NCBI GenBank assembly: GCA_014238425.1
Contig: JABABD010000022.1
Location: 82,837 to 146,836, forward strand
Direction of reading: 5' to 3'
DNA: 64,000 nt
DNA from: Flavobacteriaceae bacterium
Lineage (GTDB): Bacteria; Bacteroidota; Bacteroidia; Flavobacteriales; Flavobacteriaceae
The number at the start of each line of letters is the position of its first letter. The stretch's first letter is position 1. The translations under genes were made by a program, and so were the position numbers. The notes beneath the pieces were generated by a model. It did not search any database. It saw nothing but the letters and a program-made list of their open reading frames with translations, and was not told where the DNA came from. This document shows positions 27,605-36,378 of this stretch, piece after piece.

Positions 27605-29230
27605 ATGGGAAAAGGATTTTTCAACGTACCAATCGCAATTAACGAACCTGTAAAATCGTATGCACCTGGAAGCCCAGAGCGTAAAGCTGTTCTCGAGACA
27701 TATAAAAAAATGTACCAGAGCAAGATTGAGGTTCCTTTATATATTAATGGAAAAGATGTAAAAACAGGTAATACAAAGCCTATGTCTCCTCCACATGACC
27801 ATAAGCATCTTGTTGGGAAATATCATTTAGCTGAGAAAAAGCATGTCAAAGACGCTATTAAAACAGCACTTAAAGCTCGTGAGACTTGGGCTGAAATGCC
27901 ATGGGAACAGAGAGCAGGAATTTTTCTTAAAGCCGCTGAATTGATTGCTGGACCATACAGAGCAAAAATCAATGCGGCAACTATGATTGCGCAATCTAAA
28001 ACTGTACACCAGGCAGAAATTGATGCTGCTTGCGAGTTGATTGATTTCTTGAGATTTAACGTGCAGTTCATGACCGATATTTATCATGAACAACCTGAAA
28101 GCACATCAGATGCATGGAATAGATTAGAATACAGACCACTTGAAGGATTTACTTATGCAGTAACACCATTCAATTTCACAGCCATTGCAGGAAACCTTCC
28201 ATCGTGTATGGCTATGATGGGCAACGTAGTGATTTGGAAACCTAGTGATAGCCAGATATTCTCAGCCAAAGTCATTATGGACGTCTTTAAAGAAGCAGGC
28301 GTACCTGCAGGGGTTATTAACGTGGTGTTTGGAGATCCAGTAATGATTACTGATACCGTTATGGACAGTCCGGATTTCTCAGGATTGCATTTTACTGGCT
28401 CTACATTTATTTTTAAAGAACTGTGGAAAAAAATTGGTAACAACATTCACAACTATAAGACATATCCAAGAATTGTTGGCGAAACAGGCGGAAAGGATTT
28501 TATAGTAGCACATCATACAGCAAATGCAAAACAAGTGGCAACTGCTATCTCTCGTGGGGCTTTCGAATTTCAAGGTCAGAAATGTAGTGCCGCATCTAGA
28601 GCATATATACCAAAAAGCCTTTGGAGTGATGTCAAAAAGTATGTCATTGCAGATGTGAAGTCATTCAAACAAGGATCTCCTGAAGATCTTGGGAATTTTG
28701 TCACTGCTGTGATTCATGAAGGCTCTTTTGACAAGCTTGCAAAATTTATAGATCAAGCAAAGAAAGATAAAGATGCTGAAATAATAGTTGGTGGTAATCA
28801 TGATAAGAAGAAAGGCTATTTTATTGAACCAACCGTCATTGTTGCCAGTGACCCAAAGTACACCACTATGTGCACAGAACTTTTTGGCCCTGTAATTACT
28901 ATTTATGTGTATGATGACAAAGACTATTCTAAAACCCTAAAATTAGTAGACAAAACGAGTGAATATGCCCTTACCGGTGCTATTTTGGCAACAGATAGGT
29001 ATGCTATTCAAGAAGCTACTAACACGCTTCAAAATGCTGCTGGAAATTTCTATATCAACGATAAGCCAACGGGTGCTGTTGTAGGACAGCAACCATTTGG
29101 TGGTGCAAGATCCTCAGGAACAAACGACAAAGCAGGAAGTGCCTTGAATTTGTTACGTTGGGTATCTCCAAGAATGATCAAGGAAACCTTTGTAACACCA
29201 GAAGATTATCGTTATCCATTTTTAGATTAA
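27605..29230 (+). CDS. pruA: L-glutamate gamma-semialdehyde dehydrogenase
   Basis: 541 aa NAD-dependent aldehyde dehydrogenase catalysing the second step of proline degradation, giving glutamate. Landmarks are FTYAVTPFNFTAIAGN, VIWKPSDSQ, GETGGKDF with the general-base Glu, GQKCSAASRAYIP with the catalytic Cys, and PFGGARSSGTNDKAG near the end. It is the stand-alone form rather than a PutA fusion, as is usual in this group. No proline dehydrogenase is adjacent. A terminator hairpin follows 24 nt after the stop. Confidence 0.96.
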   Translation: MGKGFFNVPIAINEPVKSYAPGSPERKAVLETYKKMYQSKIEVPLYINGKDVKTGNTKPMSPPHDHKHLVGKYHLAEKKHVKDAIKTALKARETWAEMPWEQRAGIFLKAAELIAGPYRAKINAATMIAQSKTVHQAEIDAACELIDFLRFNVQFMTDIYHEQPESTSDAWNRLEYRPLEGFTYAVTPFNFTAIAGNLPSCMAMMGNVVIWKPSDSQIFSAKVIMDVFKEAGVPAGVINVVFGDPVMITDTVMDSPDFSGLHFTGSTFIFKELWKKIGNNIHNYKTYPRIVGETGGKDFIVAHHTANAKQVATAISRGAFEFQGQKCSAASRAYIPKSLWSDVKKYVIADVKSFKQGSPEDLGNFVTAVIHEGSFDKLAKFIDQAKKDKDAEIIVGGNHDKKKGYFIEPTVIVASDPKYTTMCTELFGPVITIYVYDDKDYSKTLKLVDKTSEYALTGAILATDRYAIQEATNTLQNAAGNFYINDKPTGAVVGQQPFGGARSSGTNDKAGSALNLLRWVSPRMIKETFVTPEDYRYPFLD

Positions 29231-29254
29231 CGAATTGAAATACTTTTCATACAG

Positions 29255-29288
29255 AAAACCCTCTTGAGAATTCCTTTTGAGGGTTTTT
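29255..29288 (+). terminator. Rho-independent terminator of pruA
   Basis: Stem AAAACCCTC / GAGGGTTTT (29255-29263 and 29279-29287) with a 15-nt loop and a run of eight T. Confidence 0.8.
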
Positions 29289-29377
29289 TTTGCATTTTAT
29301 CTTAAAACACTGCACAACAAGCAAATGAGTTTCGAGAATTTGTATCTTTAAGTACCAACCAAAAACTCTCATTCAGT

Positions 29378-31006
29378 ATGAAACCAAATTACTTTCTATT
29401 CGCATTACTATGTCCTTTTCTATTAATGGCTCAACCTGGAAGTGGAAGTGCGATCATACCTATAAATTCTACCATTACTTATCAAGGGTTTGATGAAGCT
29501 GCCGCTCATATTGGTACAGCAGAATATAAAATATACTATGACAATATTGATGGTGTGCTCGATAAACCCATCTTTTTTGTGGATGGTTTTGACCCTAATG
29601 ACTCGAGAACCATCCCACTAATGTACAGCTTACTGAATTTCGGTATGTCTGGAGAAAATCTTGGTGACCTTGTGAGAGACGAAGGCTATGACCTCGTTGT
29701 CCTAAACTTCCCAACTTATACACGAACAGCAGATGGCGCCACTATAAGCGGAGGCGCAGACTATATACAACGTAACGCTTTTATTTTAGTTGAATTGCTT
29801 AATACAATTAATGGTATGAAAACAGGCACCGAAGAAAATGTCGTCATTGGCCCAAGTATGGGTGGCTTGGTATCTCGTTATGCTTTAAAATACATGGAAG
29901 ACAATACCTTAGATCATGAAACGCGCCTTTATATCTCTTTTGACTCGCCACATAGAGGTGCCAATGTGCCTATGAGCATACAATATTTATTCAATTATAT
30001 GGTGAATGGCGCACCAGGTATAACTGATTTAGCACCCTTAGTTAATGGTCTGCTAGGTAGTGCTGCTGCCAAACAAATGCTCATAGATCATTATTTAGGA
30101 CATGTTGATGGGAGTGGCGTGGAACAAACAGGTTCAAATTTACCCGTTGGTGCTCCTAATTTCAGAGATGCGTTCCAAACTGAACTAGATGGTATGGGTT
30201 TCCCACAGAACACGCGTAATATTGCAGTGTCTAATGGCAGTAGTCAGGGTACGCTTACTGGTAGTATTGGCTTGGAATTATTGAATCATTTATTCATGAC
30301 CAGTTCTAACACTAGAGCGACCATAACCCTTAATTTTGCTCCAGCAGAAAACACCAATGCTCAAGTCACTAATTTCGTAGGTGAAATATTTGTTGGAATC
30401 TGGATTCCTGCAGCTACGTTCTCGGCTTCATCACAATCGCCAACTACTGTTGATGGTTTAGATAGTGCGCCAGGTGGTCAGTTTGATTTGCATTCTTTTG
30501 ATGACGGGAGTTCTACATTGATCACGGAATTTGTAAACAATCTGACATCACAATATTTTAATTTCATCCCAACCATAAGCGGACTGGCCATTACAGAAAC
30601 AGATGATTGGTATGACTTACCAAATGTAACGTCGAGGTTCAACACACCCTTTGATGCAACATATATTCCTAGTACCAACGAACCACATGTAGAACTGAAT
30701 ACTGCCAATGTAGCCTTCGCATTGGATGAGATCATCAACCCTGTGTTATCCAATGATACGTATGAAACAGATGTTTTTAGAATTGCTAAAAACCCAATTG
30801 ATGATGAATTGGTAATTCTTAGTACTAGAATTTTTAACGATGCTCAATTGACCATTAGCGATATTACTGGTAAAATAGTTTTCGACCAAGTTAGCTCGTT
30901 GAATAATCGAACATCAATTCCACTAAGCTTAACTTCTGGTTTGTATATATTAGACATTCAAACCTTAAATAATTATGGGCTTAAGACCAAAATACTTATC
31001 AAATAA
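29378..31006 (+). CDS. T9SS-secreted lipase-like alpha/beta hydrolase
   Basis: 542 aa. A signal peptide (1-18, ending LLMAQ) is followed by an alpha/beta-hydrolase domain. KPIFFVDGFDPND begins it and VVIGPSMGGLVSRYALKYM is the nucleophile elbow, with Ser in GPSMGG near residue 160. ISFDSPHRGANVP follows the pattern of lipases acting on insoluble or ester substrates. The C-terminal 75 residues form a type A T9SS sorting domain (ISDITGKIVFDQ, then SLTSGLYILDIQT, ending KTKILIK). The mature enzyme is thus exported through the outer membrane. Confidence 0.85.
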   Translation: MKPNYFLFALLCPFLLMAQPGSGSAIIPINSTITYQGFDEAAAHIGTAEYKIYYDNIDGVLDKPIFFVDGFDPNDSRTIPLMYSLLNFGMSGENLGDLVRDEGYDLVVLNFPTYTRTADGATISGGADYIQRNAFILVELLNTINGMKTGTEENVVIGPSMGGLVSRYALKYMEDNTLDHETRLYISFDSPHRGANVPMSIQYLFNYMVNGAPGITDLAPLVNGLLGSAAAKQMLIDHYLGHVDGSGVEQTGSNLPVGAPNFRDAFQTELDGMGFPQNTRNIAVSNGSSQGTLTGSIGLELLNHLFMTSSNTRATITLNFAPAENTNAQVTNFVGEIFVGIWIPAATFSASSQSPTTVDGLDSAPGGQFDLHSFDDGSSTLITEFVNNLTSQYFNFIPTISGLAITETDDWYDLPNVTSRFNTPFDATYIPSTNEPHVELNTANVAFALDEIINPVLSNDTYETDVFRIAKNPIDDELVILSTRIFNDAQLTISDITGKIVFDQVSSLNNRTSIPLSLTSGLYILDIQTLNNYGLKTKILIK

Positions 31007-31019
31007 ACAAAATGGTGTT

Positions 31020-31649
31020 TCACCCTTTATATTTCAACGGTAAATGCACTACTTTTTTGGTGTCGTAAAAACCTTCGGTATAATAATCGGTTAGATTGTA
31101 AATTGTAGCTTTTGGGAAATCTTGTAGTTCTTCAGACAAGTCACCTCCTTTTAAGTACAAAATGCCATTTTTAAGTTCATGATTGCTTTTCTTAGCAATC
31201 TTACCTTTCACCCATCTTACAAATGTAGGCATGGCAGCCACAGCACGACTTACGATAAAATCATATTGTGCATGCACATCTTCCACACGTCCGTGAGTAG
31301 TTGTTACATTGGTGAGCTGTAAGCCTTCCACCACTTCATCAACCACTTTTATCTTTTTCGCTATGCTATCGACTAAATGAAACTGACATTCCGGAAACAA
31401 GATTGCTAATGGTATTCCAGGAAATCCTCCTCCAGTACCTACATCCATGATATTGGTACCATCCTTAAACTCCATCACTTTAGCAATCGCTAAAGAATGT
31501 AACACATGGCGTAAGTATAACTCGTCAATATCTTTTCTGGACACTACATTAATTTTTAGGTTCCAATCCTTATACAGCGCTTCAAGTACCTTGAATTGCT
31601 CTCGTTGAACATCGGAAAGTTCAATAAAATACTTTAGTATTAACTCCAT
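31020..31649 (-). CDS. rsmG: 16S rRNA (guanine-N7)-methyltransferase RsmG
   Basis: 209 aa SAM-dependent enzyme that methylates G527 of 16S rRNA. Motif I is MDVGTGGGFPGIPLAILFP near residue 67-86. KWNLKINVVSRKD-type residues precede it (DWNLKINVVSRKD), and the SRAVAAMPTFVRW block follows. Length and order match the family. It is convergent with the lipase gene (13-nt gap) and divergent from the desaturase gene. No partner gidA/mnmG is adjacent. Confidence 0.95.
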   Translation of the reverse strand: MELILKYFIELSDVQREQFKVLEALYKDWNLKINVVSRKDIDELYLRHVLHSLAIAKVMEFKDGTNIMDVGTGGGFPGIPLAILFPECQFHLVDSIAKKIKVVDEVVEGLQLTNVTTTHGRVEDVHAQYDFIVSRAVAAMPTFVRWVKGKIAKKSNHELKNGILYLKGGDLSEELQDFPKATIYNLTDYYTEGFYDTKKVVHLPLKYKG

Positions 31650-31732
31650 GGTCTGTTACATTTGAAGCAAAAATAGACATTTTTTCTACCTATTTTTATG
31701 ATTTTATTGGCCTCATGTGCAGTTTAATTATT

Positions 31733-31766
31733 TATCTTTGCCGCCGAACAAGTAAATACGTATTTA
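31733..31766 (+). promoter_or_regulatory. Desaturase promoter -7 box with adjacent 14-bp palindrome
   Basis: TATCTTTG (31733-31740) matches the TAnnTTTG consensus. Thirteen nt further a perfect 14-bp palindrome TAAATACGTATTTA (31753-31766) lies in the expected 5' untranslated region, about 30 nt before the ATG. Its position suits a repressor operator. Confidence 0.55.
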
Positions 31767-31795
31767 TACGTTATTAAGGCTTAAACAAGCTAGCT

Positions 31796-32896
31796 ATGAC
31801 AAAACAAGTGCTTTCCTTTTCAAGAACGGATTCTGCAAAATTTTTCAGAACTCTTAATAAGCGAGTGAATTCTTATTTCAAGGACAATAATATAAAACGC
31901 ACAGGAAATTGGAAACTTTGGGTAAAAACCGTTGTGATGTTCACTCTTTTTTTAGCACCATATTTCCTGATATTAACCTTAAACCTTCCACAGTGGTCGC
32001 TTTTACTACTTTCGGTAGTTATGGGTATTGGAATGGCTGGTGTTGGAATGAACGTAATGCATGATGGAAATCATGGGTCGTATTCTAATAAAGAATGGGT
32101 CAATCAGTTAATGGGTAGTAGTATATACATACTTGCTGGAAACGCATACAACTGGAAGGTACAACACAATGTATTGCACCACACCTATACCAATATTCAT
32201 GGTCACGATGAAGATTTAGAAGCAGGACGTATCCTCAGGTTTTCTAAACATTCTGAATGGCGTTCGCATCATAAGTTTCAACACTACTATTCTATATTAT
32301 TATATGGTCTCTTAACTATTAATTGGGCCATTACGACGGACTTCCAACAGATGTATCGTTATATGAAACGCAAACTATCTTACGGAAAATTACCAAACCC
32401 AGTAGTGAATTGGAGTACATTGGTAATTTCTAAATTGATATATATCTCCATCTGGATTGTAATCCCAATGTTATTTTTGGATTTAGCCTGGTGGAAAATT
32501 CTTTTAGGTTTCTTTCTTATGCATTATACGGCAGGCGTTATATTAAGCGTTGTATTTCAGTTAGCACACGTCATTGAAGAGGCCGAAATGCCTTTACCAG
32601 AAGAAGATGGTACTATGAAGAATACATGGGCGATTCACCAATTATTAACTACTGTAAACTTCGGTACAAAAAATAGAATCATGAATTGGTTTACTGGCGG
32701 TTTGAACCATCAAGTGGAGCATCATATATTTCCACACATAAGCCATGTTCATTATACCAAGATTTCTAAGATTGTACGTGAAACAGCTAAAGAATTCAAT
32801 TTACCATACAACGAATACAAAACAACCAGAAAAGCTATCATTGCTCATTTCAAGTATTTAAGAGACATGGGAATGAAGCCTGCTTTACAAGCCTAA
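31796..32896 (+). CDS. Membrane fatty-acid (acyl-CoA/acyl-lipid) desaturase
   Basis: 366 aa with two pairs of membrane helices and the three histidine boxes of the FADS family: HDGNHGS (about residue 91), HNVLHHTYTN (about 124) and NHQVEHHIFPH (about 305). These bind the di-iron centre that introduces a double bond into an acyl chain. The third box with Q/N-xx-HH suggests the front-end or linoleoyl-type branch, which lacks the fused cytochrome b5 here. It is paralogous to the desaturase at 58467-59558. The aminotransferase gene follows after 12 nt. Confidence 0.92.
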   Translation: MTKQVLSFSRTDSAKFFRTLNKRVNSYFKDNNIKRTGNWKLWVKTVVMFTLFLAPYFLILTLNLPQWSLLLLSVVMGIGMAGVGMNVMHDGNHGSYSNKEWVNQLMGSSIYILAGNAYNWKVQHNVLHHTYTNIHGHDEDLEAGRILRFSKHSEWRSHHKFQHYYSILLYGLLTINWAITTDFQQMYRYMKRKLSYGKLPNPVVNWSTLVISKLIYISIWIVIPMLFLDLAWWKILLGFFLMHYTAGVILSVVFQLAHVIEEAEMPLPEEDGTMKNTWAIHQLLTTVNFGTKNRIMNWFTGGLNHQVEHHIFPHISHVHYTKISKIVRETAKEFNLPYNEYKTTRKAIIAHFKYLRDMGMKPALQA

Positions 32897-32908
32897 TTTT
32901 TTTGCCAA

Positions 32909-34111
32909 ATGAATCAACTTTCTGATAGAATAAATAATCTATCGACTTCGCAAACCCTTGCCATGGCTGCGAAAGCCAGAGAATTAAGAGCAGAGGGAAA
33001 AGACATTATTGGATTGAGTCTTGGGGAACCAGATTTTAACACTCCAGATTTTGTAAAAGAAGCTGCTATACAAGCTATCAATGACAATTATAGCTCTTAC
33101 ACACCTGTAGATGGATATGTGGAGTTGAAACAAGCAGTCATCACAAAGTTCAAACGTGACAATGGCTTAGAATATTCGTTACCTCAAATTGTGGTTTCTA
33201 CTGGTGCTAAACAATCATTAGCTAATGTTGCTGCCGCCATGATCAATCCTGGCGATGAGGTAATTTTACCTTGCCCTTATTGGGTAAGTTATAGTGATAT
33301 TGTTGGGTTACATGAGGGCATTCCTGTGGAAGTAGCAACCTCTATCGATACAGATTTCAAGATGACTGCCCAACAATTAGAAGCAGCCATTACACCAAAA
33401 ACAAAAATGTTATGGTTCAGTTCACCATGTAATCCAAGTGGATCTCTATATAGCAAAGAAGAATTAGAAGCATTGGCAAGTGTTTTAAGAAATCATCCAA
33501 ATATTTATGTGGTTTCTGATGAAATCTATGAGCATATCAATTATACAGGTCAGCCACATGCAAGCATGGCAAATATTGACGGTATGTTTGATCGTACCGT
33601 AACAGTTAATGGTGTATCTAAAGCATTTGCAATGACCGGTTGGAGAATAGGTTATATTGGCGCTCCAGATTGGATAGCTCGCGCCTGTAATAAAATGCAA
33701 GGCCAAGTGACTAGTGGTGCTAATTGTATTGCGCAACGTGCCGTAATTACTGCTTTAGAAGCTGATCCGAGTAGTATCCAGTACATGGTAGACGAATTTA
33801 AAGTACGTCGTGATATGGTTCTGGATATGCTTAATGAGATTGAAGGCTTCTCTGCCAACACACCTGAAGGTGCGTTTTATGTATTTCCGGATATTTCTTA
33901 TTTTTTTGGTAAGACATTACATGGCACACGCATCAATAATGCGACAGATTTCTCTATGTATTTATTAGAAGAGGCTCTTGTAGCAACTGTTACTGGTGAT
34001 GCTTTTGGAAATCCTAATTGCATTAGGATATCTTATGCAGCATCACAAGAACAATTAGTTGAAGCTCTTAAGCGTATCAAAGAAGCAGTAAGCCAATTAG
34101 TGACACTATAA
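32909..34111 (+). CDS. PLP-dependent aspartate aminotransferase family enzyme
   Basis: 400 aa class I aminotransferase. LGEPDFNTPDFV is at the N-terminus, STGAKQSLANVAAAMINPGDE contacts the cofactor phosphate, WFSSPCNPSGSL and VVSDEIYEHINY bind the ring, and VSKAFAMTGWRIGY carries the Schiff-base Lys. ISYAASQEQL near the end has the substrate-carboxylate Arg. An aspartate/prephenate-type specificity is most likely. The start is 12 nt after the desaturase stop. The 3' end overlaps a small convergent gene by 35 nt. Confidence 0.92.
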   Translation: MNQLSDRINNLSTSQTLAMAAKARELRAEGKDIIGLSLGEPDFNTPDFVKEAAIQAINDNYSSYTPVDGYVELKQAVITKFKRDNGLEYSLPQIVVSTGAKQSLANVAAAMINPGDEVILPCPYWVSYSDIVGLHEGIPVEVATSIDTDFKMTAQQLEAAITPKTKMLWFSSPCNPSGSLYSKEELEALASVLRNHPNIYVVSDEIYEHINYTGQPHASMANIDGMFDRTVTVNGVSKAFAMTGWRIGYIGAPDWIARACNKMQGQVTSGANCIAQRAVITALEADPSSIQYMVDEFKVRRDMVLDMLNEIEGFSANTPEGAFYVFPDISYFFGKTLHGTRINNATDFSMYLLEEALVATVTGDAFGNPNCIRISYAASQEQLVEALKRIKEAVSQLVTL

Positions 34112-34335
34112 TAATTGCAAACAGAAGTATCTGTTTCTTAAATAATTCTTTGCGCTCCTTTTGAAGGCGTTCACGAATCTCTTTAAGCACCTGTGGTTTC
34201 AGTACCACGTGGTCGTACTTTTCTTTTTTTAACGTCACCATACTTTCCAGGAATATGAGCGAATTTTTTCTTTTTCTTACTACTCAACTGGCTCCTATTA
34301 AATTTAAAAGAAGCGTTCATTGCAGCTATTCCCAT
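34077..34335 (-). pseudogene. Small basic membrane protein gene with a one-base frameshift
   Basis: From the ATG at 34335 the frame reads MGIAAMNASFKFNRSQ, then a Lys-rich stretch, and stops at 34183 after 50 codons. A second frame, open from 34241 to 34077, continues with KKEKYDHVVLKPQVLKEI, a charged helix and a C-terminal membrane helix (LLFAIIIVSLIGLLLL). The two join smoothly if one base is removed from the A7 run (T7 on the plus strand at 34224-34230), giving a protein of about 85 aa. I recall flavobacterial small proteins of this shape, with a basic head, an IRE/KLQ helix and one membrane helix. Either a real mutation, a sequence error or slippage-dependent expression is possible. The end overlaps the aminotransferase gene by 35 nt. 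Confidence 0.6.
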
Positions 34336-34481
34336 AATTCCTAAGATTTAAAAGTTAAAAAGTAAAAAGCGGTCAGCCAGTCCTTCATTTCTATATTACT
34401 AGAAACATAGTATTAATGGTCTGTAAAGATCAATAAGAAAATATTCTTTTCCGAAGTTATCTGGATAAGTAGGAATTTAAC

Positions 34482-34730
34482 TTAATATAGTACACCTACA
34501 AGTATTGCTGAAAAAATTGAAAGCTTAAGAATTGCCTCAACATTTTGTGAATAGCGTAATTGGTATTTGTATAGTCTTTTCTTTACGCTAAAAAGAGATT
34601 TTGGGTCTCTTGGCGAGTTGTTGATTTTGCTTTTGTATGTTGAGTTCAGGATACCTCCATATTCAACAGATTTGTTTTCAGGACAACTTCGTAAAGTATT
34701 GACTTGCTTTGGGTTTAATACTAATTTCAT
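34482..34730 (-). CDS. Hypothetical 82-aa protein with C-terminal membrane helix
   Basis: 82 codons starting MKLVLNPKQVNTLRS, with a polar Lys/Ser/Asn-rich middle (NSTYKSKINNSPRDPKSL, KKRLYKYQLRY) and a hydrophobic end (AILKLSIFSAILVGVLY) suited to a tail-anchored membrane segment. I do not recognise a family. It is the only open frame of note in the 34336-34884 gap; the rest of that gap, including 34731-34884, shows no gene, tRNA or clear hairpin to me. Codon use resembles the neighbours, but a chance ORF is not excluded. Confidence 0.45.
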   Translation of the reverse strand: MKLVLNPKQVNTLRSCPENKSVEYGGILNSTYKSKINNSPRDPKSLFSVKKRLYKYQLRYSQNVEAILKLSIFSAILVGVLY

Positions 34731-34884
34731 GATTGATGATTTTTAAATTGGTTACACATATATGACGCCCAATAAGTCAAAATGTTACATAGATTTATAC
34801 TGATTATACCCAAAAATGAGCATGAAATATTCCCGAATATCAGGTGGATATTAGGTTTGATATACTTTAAAAATATTTAAAAAA

Positions 34885-36378
34885 TTATCTGTTTCTCCAG
34901 AAAAAAGGTGTCAATAATATGAGCACAGTGAACAATTCTAAACGTCCGATGAGCATTAAAAATGAACACCACCATTTGCCAATATTTGGCATTTGATAAA
35001 AGTTATTCACAGGTCCATAATCTCCAATCGCTGGTCCAACATTCCCTAAACTAGATGCCGCAACTCCAATAGCTGAAGAAAAATCTAAGCCTAAAGCCGC
35101 AAAACCTAATGCTCCAACAATAAATGACAGCATATAAAGGATAAAGAAACCTAATATATTAAAGACTATATCACCAGAAATAGCTCTTTTATTATAGCGT
35201 ACAGGCAAAATAGCATTCATATGCAACGACCTCTTGAATTCTAAAAAACCGTTACGAATCGTAATTAAATGTCTTACGACCTTAACTCCCCCAGCTGTGC
35301 TTCCTGAGGATCCACCAAGAAACATAAGTCCAAAAAAGAATACTACTAAAAAAGGAGTCCACATTGTATAGTCTGCGCTCACAAAACCTGTTGTTGTAAT
35401 AATAGCGAGTACTTGAAATAATGAATGCCTCAAAACACTCTCTACCTCTCCTAAAACCATAGGATGACTAATAGTAGACGATGTCATATCTGCGCCAAAA
35501 TAAATAATGATACTAGCTATGACAGTAAACACCAGAATAAATTTAAAGTACAATTTAAATTCTTCATCTTTAGTCACACGATTTACCTTTCCTTTGAAAA
35601 AGTAATAACTCAATACAAAGTTAGTTCCTGCTAAGAACATGAATAACATCACTATGTATTGAATAAGCGGATTATCATTCCAATGAGCTAAACTGGCATT
35701 TTTTGTTGAAAAACCTCCAGTAGACAAGGTACTTAACGAATGATTGATAGCATCGAAAAAAGACATGCCTGCCAACTTCAATAATAATGTTTCAGCCGCA
35801 GTATAACTCACATAAATAAGCCATAATCGTTTTGCCGTATCAGTAATTCTTGGGTGCAATTTATCGGCACTAGGACCTGGTGCTTCTGCTGCAAACAACT
35901 GCATACCACCAATTCCTAATAATGGTAAAATAGCAATAGCTAGTACAATAATACCCATACCACCTATCCAATGTGTAAGGCTTCTCCAAAACAAGATACC
36001 TTCAGGCACTCTTTCAATATCCGTCAATATAGTCGCTCCGGTTGTGGTATAGCCAGACATGGTTTCAAAAAAAGCGTTTGTAAAACTTGGGATGGTTTCT
36101 GTAAATACATATGGTAGTGTGCCAGATAATGCCATGATGATCCACCCAAAAGCAACCACAATATATCCATCATGCTTATTGAGCTCCTTTTTATGCTCTC
36201 GTGTTTTGAACATGAGGAAAACACCAGCAAGAATGGTGACAATTCCAGCTAATACTATTTTAACCGCCATACCATCGTTATATGCCCAGCTCATAACTGA
36301 TGCTAAAAGCATGAAACCACCATTAAATAGCAGAAGTAATCCGAAAATATGAAGAATGATCTTGTAATTGAAACGCAT
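34885..36378 (-). CDS. trkH: Potassium uptake protein TrkH/KtrB family
   Basis: 497 aa channel-like K+ translocation subunit with about ten membrane helices. The four pore loops can be read: SGYTTTGATIL, LSTLSTGGFST, ITTTGFVSADY and ASSLGNVGPAIG, each with the filter glycine. A GGSSGSTAGGVKVVR loop is also typical. It works with the RCK protein encoded just upstream. Its ATG overlaps the trkA stop by 1 nt (TGATG), so the two are translationally coupled. The operon is trkA-trkH. Confidence 0.95.
   Translation of the reverse strand: MRFNYKIILHIFGLLLLFNGGFMLLASVMSWAYNDGMAVKIVLAGIVTILAGVFLMFKTREHKKELNKHDGYIVVAFGWIIMALSGTLPYVFTETIPSFTNAFFETMSGYTTTGATILTDIERVPEGILFWRSLTHWIGGMGIIVLAIAILPLLGIGGMQLFAAEAPGPSADKLHPRITDTAKRLWLIYVSYTAAETLLLKLAGMSFFDAINHSLSTLSTGGFSTKNASLAHWNDNPLIQYIVMLFMFLAGTNFVLSYYFFKGKVNRVTKDEEFKLYFKFILVFTVIASIIIYFGADMTSSTISHPMVLGEVESVLRHSLFQVLAIITTTGFVSADYTMWTPFLVVFFFGLMFLGGSSGSTAGGVKVVRHLITIRNGFLEFKRSLHMNAILPVRYNKRAISGDIVFNILGFFILYMLSFIVGALGFAALGLDFSSAIGVAASSLGNVGPAIGDYGPVNNFYQMPNIGKWWCSFLMLIGRLELFTVLILLTPFFWRNR

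Noticed and set aside
34224..34230. Canonical -1 slippery site at the A7 run
   Set aside because: Joining the two frames needs a +1 shift (one A skipped), not the -1 shift of an A-AAA-AAG site, so classical -1 frameshifting does not explain it.
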